Assembly: GCA_025450375.1 (NCBI GenBank)
Contig: JANWHO010000342.1
Span: 1 to 18,678 of the forward strand
DNA from: Chloroflexota bacterium
Lineage (GTDB): Bacteria > Chloroflexota > UBA5177 > JANWHV01
Direction of reading: 5' to 3'
DNA: 18,678 nt
Part shown: positions 8,057 to 14,691 of the stretch, in pieces
How positions within the stretch are numbered: the stretch's first letter is position 1
Layout of the letters: every line of letters begins with the position of its first letter
Position numbers and translations under genes: made by a program
The notes under the pieces: generated by a model
The model's database searches: none
Told to the model about the DNA's origin: nothing
Seen by the model: the letters and a program-made list of their open reading frames with translations, nothing else

Positions 8057-8128
8057 AAGGAGACAGTTACGAACCAACGAATTTTTGGCGGCCGCTATCG
8101 GGTCGAGGCCCAGATCGCCGACGGTGGG
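8057..8128 (+). other. In-frame N-terminal extension of the protein kinase without a canonical start
   Basis: Reading back from the first ATG of the kinase (8129), the frame stays open to a TGA at 8021. It encodes T-N-Q-R-I-F-G-G-R-Y-R-V-E-A-Q-I-A-D-G-G directly before MARVY. This is the first beta strand and glycine-rich loop that a kinase needs, so the region is very probably coding. No ATG, GTG or TTG occurs in it. AAGGAG (8057-8062) is a good ribosome-binding site and lies six bases before an ACG codon at 8069. Initiation there would give MNQRIFGGRYRV. Alternatives are GTT 8066 or ATT 8081 as starts, or a frameshift or sequence error in the T5 run (8082-8086) joining a frame that begins at ATG 8044. 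Confidence 0.6.
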
Positions 8129-9856
8129 ATGGCCCGTGTCTATCGGGCTACCGATACTCGCCTCGACCGGCTGGTGGCGATCAAGGTTCTGCGGGAACAG
8201 TTTACCAGCCAGGAAGAATTCGTCATCCGCTTCCGCCAGGAGGCGCGGATGGCCGCCGGTCTGGCCCACCCCAATATCGTCGGGGTCTATGACGTAGGCG
8301 AGGAAGACGGCCTCCATTACATGGTGATGGAGTTCGTTGAGGGCGAGACGCTGAAGGATGTGATCGCCCGCGAGGCGCCGATGGCTATCGACGCGGTGAT
8401 TCCCTTGATGCGCCAGTTAGGGGCGGCGCTCGATTATGCCCATGACCACGGGGTGATTCACCGCGATATCAAACCAGAGAATATTCTACTCACCGCCCGC
8501 CGCGAGGTAAAGGTGAGCGATTTCGGGATCGCGCGGGCCCTGGCTGGGGCGGGGATGACCGCTACGGGGACGATTCTCGGGTCTGTCTCCTACTTCTCGC
8601 CCGAGCAGGCCAGTGGGCAGCCGGCCATCGCCGAGTCGGACCTCTATGCCGCCGGCATGGTGCTCTACGAGATGTTGACCCGTCACCTCCCGTTCGCCGG
8701 TCCGAACCCGGTCGCCGTGGCCATGGCCCAGGTGAATGACGAGCCGTTATCCCCGCGGGGCTTCCGTCCAGACCTCTCTCCAGCCGTGGCGGCCGTGGTT
8801 CTCAAGGCGATCGCCAAGAATCCTACCGACCGCTACCATTCCGGCTACGAATTGGTTACGGCCCTGGTGGCTCCTACCGCCCAGCGGGCCGCCGCTCGCG
8901 CCGCGGCGACGCCTCTCGACGTCACGGCGCCCATGAATACGCCGCTGCTCATGGCCAGCACACCCCAGCGGCCCCGCCGGGGCACGGGCGGGGCCTTGGT
9001 GGCCCTCCTCACCACGGCGGCCCTCCTGATCGGGGCTATTCTGGTGGGACGGAGCCTCACCGGGGGGAACTCAGCCAACGGTCCGACGGCCACGGATACC
9101 ATTCCCATCGCTTCCGCCCAGCCCAGCGCGGTCGCCACCCAGTCCATCCCCGTGGTAGGGCCTGGGGGCGCCACGGCGACCGCCGCGCCCGCGACGGCTC
9201 TTCCGAGCGATACCAGCCCTGCCGCCACCGCGGCTCCCACCTCGACCAACGCCCAGGCGAATACCGCTACCCCCGGCTCAGCGGCCGCAACCAATACCGT
9301 CCCCCTGGCTACCGCGACCGTCGCGCCCAACACGGCCACTCCCCTGGATACGGCGACCCCGGCCTTGAGCCCGACCGCCGCCGCCACGGCCACGGCGCCG
9401 GGAGGTACCGCTACCCTCGGTCCCACCAATGGCGCCACCATCGATCTCGTTACCGCCAAAAACGTGGGTCCTCATTTTGTCCCGGTCGGGATCACCACGA
9501 GTTTTTCCGCCAAGACCGCGACCGTGTACGCCGTAGCCCAAGTCCACCATAAGGCCAAAGGGGCCAACGTCCTGTTTACCTGGACGTATCCGGATGGCAC
9601 GACCTCTCCGTACCTCAATACGGCGGTGGCGCCGTACCCCGGCAACGTGACGGCCTACGCGGAAATGTACCCGCGTGGCCCTGGCGCCTATTCGGTCACC
9701 ACCTCGATCAATGGACACGTCCTGGGGACCGTGAGCTTTACGGTGGGCGGCGCCGGCAGTGGCTCCTCTATCTCGGGCGCGGCGGGCACGGCCACCCCTA
9801 GCGGCGGCACGGGCGGGAACCCGGCCCCTCCCGCCACCGCTACCGCCGGCCAATAA
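8129..9856 (+). CDS. Membrane-anchored serine/threonine protein kinase (PknB-like) with Ala/Thr/Pro-rich outer region
   Basis: A Hanks-type Ser/Thr kinase. From ATG 8129 it has 575 residues, but the true N terminus probably lies about 20 codons upstream (separate entry). Kinase residues are Lys19 in VAIK, Glu38 in RFRQEAR, the catalytic loop HRDIKPEN (111-118), DFG (131-133), and SPEQASG in the activation segment. After the kinase domain (to about 250) and a linker, a single hydrophobic span at about 287-307 should cross the membrane. It is followed by some 120 residues rich in Ala, Thr and Pro, then a roughly 110-residue beta-rich domain (VGPHFVPVGITTSF through GTVSFTVGG) and a low-complexity tail. 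There are no PASTA repeats, so the ligand is unknown. UppP, a cell-wall lipid-cycle enzyme, follows downstream, which would fit envelope sensing. Coordinates use the first canonical start codon. Confidence 0.92.
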   Translation: MARVYRATDTRLDRLVAIKVLREQFTSQEEFVIRFRQEARMAAGLAHPNIVGVYDVGEEDGLHYMVMEFVEGETLKDVIAREAPMAIDAVIPLMRQLGAALDYAHDHGVIHRDIKPENILLTARREVKVSDFGIARALAGAGMTATGTILGSVSYFSPEQASGQPAIAESDLYAAGMVLYEMLTRHLPFAGPNPVAVAMAQVNDEPLSPRGFRPDLSPAVAAVVLKAIAKNPTDRYHSGYELVTALVAPTAQRAAARAAATPLDVTAPMNTPLLMASTPQRPRRGTGGALVALLTTAALLIGAILVGRSLTGGNSANGPTATDTIPIASAQPSAVATQSIPVVGPGGATATAAPATALPSDTSPAATAAPTSTNAQANTATPGSAAATNTVPLATATVAPNTATPLDTATPALSPTAAATATAPGGTATLGPTNGATIDLVTAKNVGPHFVPVGITTSFSAKTATVYAVAQVHHKAKGANVLFTWTYPDGTTSPYLNTAVAPYPGNVTAYAEMYPRGPGAYSVTTSINGHVLGTVSFTVGGAGSGSSISGAAGTATPSGGTGGNPAPPATATAGQ

Positions 9857-9877
9857 GCCGGTAGTTGGCGGGGCGCA

Positions 9878-9930
9878 TGAATCGGACTGATCGGTCGTAT
9901 CGGTCCGATCCGACCGATCAGTCCGATTCA
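9878..9930. repeat. 53-bp near-perfect palindrome between kinase and uppP genes
   Basis: TGAATCGGACTGATCGGTCG (9878-9897) is the exact reverse complement of 9911-9930. The 13-base centre is itself palindromic: ATCGG (9899-9903) pairs with CCGAT (9905-9909) around a single T. Only one mismatched pair (9898/9910) and the central base break the symmetry. No U-run follows on either strand, so it is not a textbook intrinsic terminator. It starts 22 bases after the kinase stop. It could be a terminator-like hairpin, an mRNA-stabilising structure, a protein-binding operator or a copy of a dispersed palindromic element. Confidence 0.8.
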
Positions 9931-10024
9931 CCCCACGACAAAGCGCGATTCGCGGTAGACTAGCCATCGTTCGCGCCGTGCTAAGCGGCGCCAGCAGCAT
10001 AAGTATGAGAGGACAGCCGATTCC

Positions 10025-11011
10025 GTGTCACACCCAGCCACCGGAGCCCTTGCCGCCGCTACCAGTGCCCTGCCCCACGGGTTGCTCGCGGCCGCCGCGC
10101 ACTCTCCCCACCACTACGACAAGCTAACCCACGCCCAGGCAGCCTTGCTGGCTATTCTGCAAGGGGTGGCGGAGTTGTTCCCAGTCAGCAGCATAGGCCA
10201 TACGGTGATCGTCCCCAAGCTGCTTAAGTGGAACATCGATCAATCGGCCACCTCGTTCCTGGCCTTCGTGGTCGCGCTCCATCTTGGTACGGCGATCGCC
10301 CTCCTCGTCTATTTCTGGCGTGACTGGGTGGAAATCGTCACTCCGATGGTCCGGAGCGTCAGTCGGGGTCAATTGGGGAATACGCCGCAAGAACGAATTG
10401 GCTGGTTAGTGGTCGTGGGGACGGCGCCGGCCGCCATTCTTGGGGTACTGTTCGAGAAATCGGTCCGCAATGCCCTTGGCGACGCGCGGGTGGCCGCCTC
10501 CTTCCTGATCGTCAACGGCTTCCTGCTCTACTTTGGTGAGCGCCTACGCGTCCGGGCCGTTGCGGCACTCGCGACCGCGCGCGGCGGAAGCCAATCGGTC
10601 CCGCTTGCCGGCGCCCCCCGTCCCATCGAGGCGCTGGGCTGGACCGAGGCGCTGGTGATTGGGGCCTTGCAGGCGTTGGCGTTTTTTCCCGGCATATCCC
10701 GGTCCGGGGTCACAATCGTGGCCGGATTGGCGTCCGGCTTTAGCCACGAAGCGGCGGCCCGTTTCGCCTTCCTCCTGGCCACGCCGGTGATCGCGGGCGC
10801 CGCCGTGCTTGAGCTTCCTACCTTATTCGGATCGGATGGGCGGCCGCTTCTGGGTGATGCCCTGGTGGGCTGCGTGTTGGCGGGCATTGGCGCCTACGCG
10901 AGCGTCCGCTTCCTGATGCGCTACTTCACCTCCGGCAAGCTTGGGCCTTTCGCGATCTACTGCTGGGTCGTGGGCGTTCTCTCGCTTATAGTGGTGAGTA
11001 TCCGCGGCTAA
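10025..11011 (+). CDS. uppP: Undecaprenyl-diphosphatase UppP (BacA family)
   Basis: A 328-residue integral membrane enzyme that removes a phosphate from undecaprenyl diphosphate to recycle the lipid carrier for peptidoglycan and other wall polymers. In other bacteria it also confers bacitracin resistance. The first catalytic motif is QGVAELFPVSSIGH (residues 46-59), with Gln46 and Glu50 at the positions of the family's acidic pair; Gln at the first site is common. The second is FPGISRSG (221-228). About seven to eight hydrophobic segments are visible. The start is GTG 10025, with GAGAGGA (10007-10013) eleven bases upstream. The first 30 residues, His- and Ala-rich, are not part of the conserved core, and a soluble central stretch (about 172-200) is longer than in many homologues. 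Confidence 0.95.
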   Translation: MSHPATGALAAATSALPHGLLAAAAHSPHHYDKLTHAQAALLAILQGVAELFPVSSIGHTVIVPKLLKWNIDQSATSFLAFVVALHLGTAIALLVYFWRDWVEIVTPMVRSVSRGQLGNTPQERIGWLVVVGTAPAAILGVLFEKSVRNALGDARVAASFLIVNGFLLYFGERLRVRAVAALATARGGSQSVPLAGAPRPIEALGWTEALVIGALQALAFFPGISRSGVTIVAGLASGFSHEAAARFAFLLATPVIAGAAVLELPTLFGSDGRPLLGDALVGCVLAGIGAYASVRFLMRYFTSGKLGPFAIYCWVVGVLSLIVVSIRG

Positions 11012-11081
11012 GCTGCACAACGTGGTATCCTCAGCAGGGCTTTCAGTGGGATTAGGATACGAGAGGAAGGGGCGTGATCTC

Positions 11082-11285
11082 ATGGATCAGAGGATGACGA
11101 TTTTTCTAGGGGCGATTGCCGCCGCGGTGCTGTTGGTGATTATTGCTGCTTTATACTGGAGCGGGCACATGTTTTACCCGACCGGGGTACACCACAAACA
11201 CGCGCTCCTCGCGATAGTTCTGGCGGCCGGCGCTCTGGTAATCGCCAACTTCAACCGGCCCAGCACGGCCGCCGCAGGCCGCTAG
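11082..11285 (+). CDS. Small two-helix membrane protein, function unknown
   Basis: A 67-residue protein with two hydrophobic helices: residues 5-26 (MTIFLGAIAAAVLLVIIAAL region) and about 39-56 (HALLAIVLAAGALVIANF). They are joined by a short loop with aromatic and His residues (YWSGHMFYPTGVHHKH). I do not recognise a family. The start ATG 11082 is preceded by the purine-rich GAGAGGAAGGGG (11061-11072), a good ribosome-binding site. A GTG at 11022 would add 20 residues that look non-conserved and overlap a 7-bp inverted repeat (GTATCCT 11025-11031 / AGGATAC 11054-11060). The gene follows uppP by 70 bases and converges on the sagB-type gene, from which it is separated by 19 bases. Confidence 0.65.
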   Translation: MDQRMTIFLGAIAAAVLLVIIAALYWSGHMFYPTGVHHKHALLAIVLAAGALVIANFNRPSTAAAGR

Positions 11286-11300
11286 CCTGGATCATTCCCG

Positions 11301-11328
11301 AGATCTAGACGCCATCATCGCTAGATCT
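11301..11328. repeat. 8-bp inverted repeat at convergent gene ends
   Basis: AGATCTAG (11301-11308) and CTAGATCT (11321-11328) form an 8-bp stem with a 12-base loop. The structure overlaps the stop codon of the SagB-type gene and follows the small membrane protein gene, which points the opposite way. It is AT-richer than the surroundings and lacks a T-run. A weak shared terminator is possible. Confidence 0.3.
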
Positions 11329-12090
11329 ATCTGGGTGTTCTCTTGGTTGCCCGACGCATATCACGTACATCGCCTCCTCCTCATCCACGGGAAGCTCAAG
11401 AAGGCGATTGAGATCGTCATCGAAGAAACCGCCGATCGCCACTGGGCCAAGGCCCAGTGCCGCGGCGGCAAGATAGAGGTTCTGACCCAGGTGCCCGGCG
11501 TCGAGCCAGATGTAGCGATAGCCACGCTGCCCATACTTCCACATGGTGCGCTGAAAGATCGCGGTAATTACGATGAGGAGATTGGCATCGTGCAGCATGG
11601 TTTGCCCCAGAGCGATGCCGGCAAGCTCCTCGTGTACGCGGCCCGTCCGCCTCAATTCGAGTTGGTGGGCTCTGGCATCGTAATGGTAAACCCCGTCGGG
11701 CAGCCCCGTCACCGCTTGCGCGGCTACATAGAGCTCCAGTGGATACAGGCCACCAGCCGACGGCACGGGCCGATCGGTGCTTCGCGGGCTTGCCCCTTCC
11801 TGTGCTTCGCGTAGCCCATAGCTGGTGTAGAGCAACCGACCCACGACCTCCAGTGCCAGTGGCTTAAGGAGAAACTCTCGGATCGATACGCGCTGTTTGA
11901 GCAATTCGCCCAAGGAGCCCGGGAGGGCAAAATCCTGGCCAGGGAGGTCCACCCGCGTGGATCCCATATAGGTACGGAAACGCAGCGGATACCGGTCGAG
12001 GTCCGCGGAAGTGTCGCTGACCCGACAGCGTAGATGCGACGAATGCATGTGGTAGAGTCGTGCAACGTCCGGATCCTTGTGCTGGGACAC
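11305..12090 (-). CDS. SagB-type FMN-dependent azoline dehydrogenase of a TOMM cluster
   Basis: A 261-residue nitroreductase-fold enzyme of the SagB/McbC type. In TOMM pathways this flavoenzyme oxidises thiazolines or oxazolines made by the cyclodehydratase to the aromatic azoles. Visible features are QRVSIREF (66-73, FMN phosphate binding), PSAGGLYPLELYV (110-122, the SagB hallmark), the Lys185-Tyr186 pair in MWKYGQRGYRY that matches the catalytic Lys-Tyr of characterised azoline oxidases, and DAGHLGQNLYLAA (197-209). The usual Glu before the AGH/GH element is Asp here. The start is GTG 12090, only 13 bases after the cyclodehydratase stop, with GAGAGG nine bases upstream. The gene is therefore the last of the precursor-cyclodehydratase-dehydrogenase set. 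Its presence predicts azoles, not azolines, in the final product. Confidence 0.92.
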   Translation of the reverse strand: MSQHKDPDVARLYHMHSSHLRCRVSDTSADLDRYPLRFRTYMGSTRVDLPGQDFALPGSLGELLKQRVSIREFLLKPLALEVVGRLLYTSYGLREAQEGASPRSTDRPVPSAGGLYPLELYVAAQAVTGLPDGVYHYDARAHQLELRRTGRVHEELAGIALGQTMLHDANLLIVITAIFQRTMWKYGQRGYRYIWLDAGHLGQNLYLAAAALGLGPVAIGGFFDDDLNRLLELPVDEEEAMYVICVGQPREHPDRSSDDGV

Positions 12091-12103
12091 TTCCTCATAC
12101 CTC

Positions 12104-14551
12104 TCAGGCTAAAGGATGCGGATACGGGTTGAGCCCAGTAGTAAGCAACGTCTGAATCCGGGGGTTGGCCAGTCGCCGAAACTTGTAGCCGAAGTCGATA
12201 GGCTGCATGTCTGTTCCTAACGCCCTGGCAACGCGAAGCGGACCGGTGGCAACGTCAGGAGCGGTTACATCCGCGATGGCCACCCGGATCCCGCCCGCGG
12301 CCAGCCGCTCGACGCACGCTTCAAGGGAGACGCCGGCAGGCTCGTCCAAAGCGGCAAGCGGGGTGGGAACCATATGCGTGGCTCGTAAGGCATCGAAGGC
12401 GTTCATCCTTGCGGGAGGCACGTAGTAGAGGGCGTGATCCATGAGTGTGTGCACGTCCTCGGGGTTGTTGGGAATGGGTTGCTCCCCATGCAGCATGTGG
12501 TGACGGATGAAAGGACCAACATGCCCTTGTTCCAGAATGGCTTTCCGAGTTGCTATGCGCGGATTTAGGTGTGCCGCCAGGGACACCGTGGCGCCAGGCC
12601 AGCGCTTTCCGTCTCCTAGACCGAGGCAGACTACCGTCGGAATGGATATGCCGGTATCGAGGAGGTACAACTCGACATCGGCGCCCTGCTCCTTAAGCTG
12701 CCGGACAACCTCATGTGCGGCGGTTTCCAGGCTGTCATCCAAGGTCAACCGCCGTCCAGGTCTTTGGCAGAGCCAGGTAAGCATGAAGGCATCTCGTTCG
12801 ACCAACTCGAAGACGGCACGCAACGAGGCATCGGCAAGACTGCTCCCAGCTGCCAGCCCATTGGAGGTCACTTGACAGAAATACTCCGTGGGATCTGCTT
12901 GGAAATCAATGTAGGTGGGCAGTGCCGGGAGCCAGATTGGCTCTCCAGTGTCCAGCCAATGCCCCCGTGTCCAGTCGATTGCTCGTTGCGGATCGAAGCG
13001 CGCAAAGGGGAACTGGGGGTCGGCGTACTGCGCATCGTCATACAGGCACAGTCGCCGTGGATCAAGGGCCTCACCCTCCACGTTCGCATACGATGTTCGA
13101 TAAAGGTCGCTCTTCCGATAGCGAGCGGCGGAGTAGCGCTCGATTGCCTCCCCTACCGCCCCGAGCATCGCATCGATCGTCGAAAGGCCCTTTCCTCCGC
13201 CGCCCATCTCCGGCGCACCGGGTTGATAGACCCCTTCCGTATAGGTTCCTCGAATTGCCGAACAGGTCACCGGCAGGTCGAGATCGGTCCCATCCGGCAT
13301 GCCAAGGCTAAGATTCCGAATCACACCAACGCGATCGTCTACCCACCCCTCCAACAGCGCGCGTACCTCCTCAGGGGTCGCGGCATCCTGGAGCTGGGCT
13401 GATCCGGCGTCCTCGCCGGCCCCAGCGATCGCGCCGCGGGGAGTCGATCCACCTGGCGGGACCGTGCCACCCTGGCTCGCCCCACCACAGATATCGCACC
13501 AGGGCATCCTGATCACCGTGTGGAATGTGGTCTCCAGCGTCACCAGGTCCTGGACGAGCAATCGGCCCACCAGTTTCGAGGGGGTGTACTGTGAGACAAG
13601 CTTGAACGTCTCCAAAGCCATAAGGTGCCCGAGCAGGGACGCCATAGGTGCGGGATAGGTGTGACTACGGGAAGTGGGTCGTTGGGTAAGCAGCGATGCC
13701 TGCAGCGCATGTGCCGCCTCGGGATACGAGGAGTTGGCAAGGTGCCGCAGTCGACAGCAGTTCCAGCATGCGGTCTGACCAGGTACGACCACGGGTCCAA
13801 CAACGGCATCCAGTCCATCAAGATGGCCGAATAACGAAAGGACATTCGCCGTGTGTGCGTAGCGTGCCAAGCTGTCAAGGACCAGCAAATCATCGGCCGT
13901 AACCGCGGCAATGATCACGTCCCAGTGTGTCTCGGGCAAGAGGAATGCGTGGTCAGGCGCGAGGGGGATAGGGCTTGTGGTAACCGAGCACCAAGGTGCT
14001 GTCCGCGCAAGGCTATCTTTGAGGCAATCGCGACGCGGACGGCCGAGTTGCTGTGAACCCCACATGGGTACTGAGAGAAGATCGTCCTGCCGCACCGCGC
14101 CATCGTCGGCACAGTACAGGGTACCAACACCAACCGCTGCCAGTTCAAGCGCGGCCACTACGCCCCATGGTTCTAAGCCAACGATCAGGATACGAGCATC
14201 ACGCACCCGCTGTAGGGCCAGGTCCGGTTTCTCGACCCACTTACGAAGGAATTCTTCGTGCCCACGCCAGCGATCCCGCGAAGGTGTCTCCGGGACCGGG
14301 GGAGCGCTCACCAGCAAGCCATACTGCGTCATCAGGTTGAGGAACCCGAGAACGCTCTGCCGCGAGTAGCCCTCCAGGCCATCCGCTACCCCGGCCTCGT
14401 CCCGTGTCCCATCGAGGAGCGGCAGTATGTCGCCTATGAATACCGGCAAATCGGATCCATCGATTTGGAACGTGCCGAGATCGGAGCGCAAGAGTATCCC
14501 TACCTCGGTCGGGGTAACGCTTGCGGATGAACTGAGCCGGAGGCGATCCAT
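12104..14551 (-). CDS. Fused TOMM cyclodehydratase: leader-binding/E1-like domain plus YcaO
   Basis: An 815-residue fusion of the two TOMM cyclodehydratase parts (SagC-like and SagD-like). It uses ATP to convert Cys, and sometimes Ser/Thr, of a precursor peptide to thiazolines/oxazolines. Residues about 15-82 resemble a PqqD-like RiPP recognition element (FQIDGSDLPVFIGDILPLLDG). About 118-350 is an E1/ThiF-like fold (ILIVGLEPWGVVAALELAAV) with a zinc site from CWNC (262-265) and CDIC (352-355). Its nucleotide loop is degenerate, as usual when the fold only presents the leader. A Gly/Pro linker (356-390) leads to the YcaO domain: EAIER (468-472), ELVERDA (582-588) and RKAILEQ (669-675) carry the ATP/Mg ligands. 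The C terminus ends in Pro-Tyr-Pro-His-Pro (809-813), the PxPxP tail of azoline-forming YcaO proteins. The AGGA ribosome-binding site is close to ATG 14551. Confidence 0.94.
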   Translation of the reverse strand: MDRLRLSSSASVTPTEVGILLRSDLGTFQIDGSDLPVFIGDILPLLDGTRDEAGVADGLEGYSRQSVLGFLNLMTQYGLLVSAPPVPETPSRDRWRGHEEFLRKWVEKPDLALQRVRDARILIVGLEPWGVVAALELAAVGVGTLYCADDGAVRQDDLLSVPMWGSQQLGRPRRDCLKDSLARTAPWCSVTTSPIPLAPDHAFLLPETHWDVIIAAVTADDLLVLDSLARYAHTANVLSLFGHLDGLDAVVGPVVVPGQTACWNCCRLRHLANSSYPEAAHALQASLLTQRPTSRSHTYPAPMASLLGHLMALETFKLVSQYTPSKLVGRLLVQDLVTLETTFHTVIRMPWCDICGGASQGGTVPPGGSTPRGAIAGAGEDAGSAQLQDAATPEEVRALLEGWVDDRVGVIRNLSLGMPDGTDLDLPVTCSAIRGTYTEGVYQPGAPEMGGGGKGLSTIDAMLGAVGEAIERYSAARYRKSDLYRTSYANVEGEALDPRRLCLYDDAQYADPQFPFARFDPQRAIDWTRGHWLDTGEPIWLPALPTYIDFQADPTEYFCQVTSNGLAAGSSLADASLRAVFELVERDAFMLTWLCQRPGRRLTLDDSLETAAHEVVRQLKEQGADVELYLLDTGISIPTVVCLGLGDGKRWPGATVSLAAHLNPRIATRKAILEQGHVGPFIRHHMLHGEQPIPNNPEDVHTLMDHALYYVPPARMNAFDALRATHMVPTPLAALDEPAGVSLEACVERLAAGGIRVAIADVTAPDVATGPLRVARALGTDMQPIDFGYKFRRLANPRIQTLLTTGLNPYPHPLA

Positions 14552-14604
14552 GCTTCCTGCATCCTAGTCTAGAGGGGGATTACATGAGCGAGGGCCAGGC
14601 CAAT

Positions 14605-14637
14605 GGCCCGCGGCCCTTGATCCGAGGGCCGCGGGCC
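14605..14637 (-). terminator. GC-rich hairpin between TOMM precursor and cyclodehydratase genes
   Basis: GGCCCGCGGCCCT (14605-14617) pairs exactly with AGGGCCGCGGGCC (14625-14637), with a 7-base loop. It lies in the 140-base gap between the precursor stop and the cyclodehydratase start. No U-tract follows on the minus strand. RiPP operons often use such a structure so that more precursor than enzyme is made, by partial termination or by protecting the precursor mRNA from 3' decay. That function is inferred. Confidence 0.6.
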
Positions 14638-14691
14638 GGCCTGTAGCGTTATCCGTGCGCCGGCTGCATTACGTTGCGATCCGGCATGTGT

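Noticed and set aside
7960..8292. 110-residue plus-strand frame overlapping the kinase start, with ATGs at 8032 and 8044
   Set aside because: Its downstream part is an Arg/Pro-rich shadow of the kinase gene. It is only relevant as a possible 5' end if a frameshift occurs, noted under the kinase finding.
11025..11060. 7-bp inverted repeat GTATCCT/AGGATAC before the small membrane protein gene
   Set aside because: The arms are short and 22 bases apart; not enough to call an operator or terminator.
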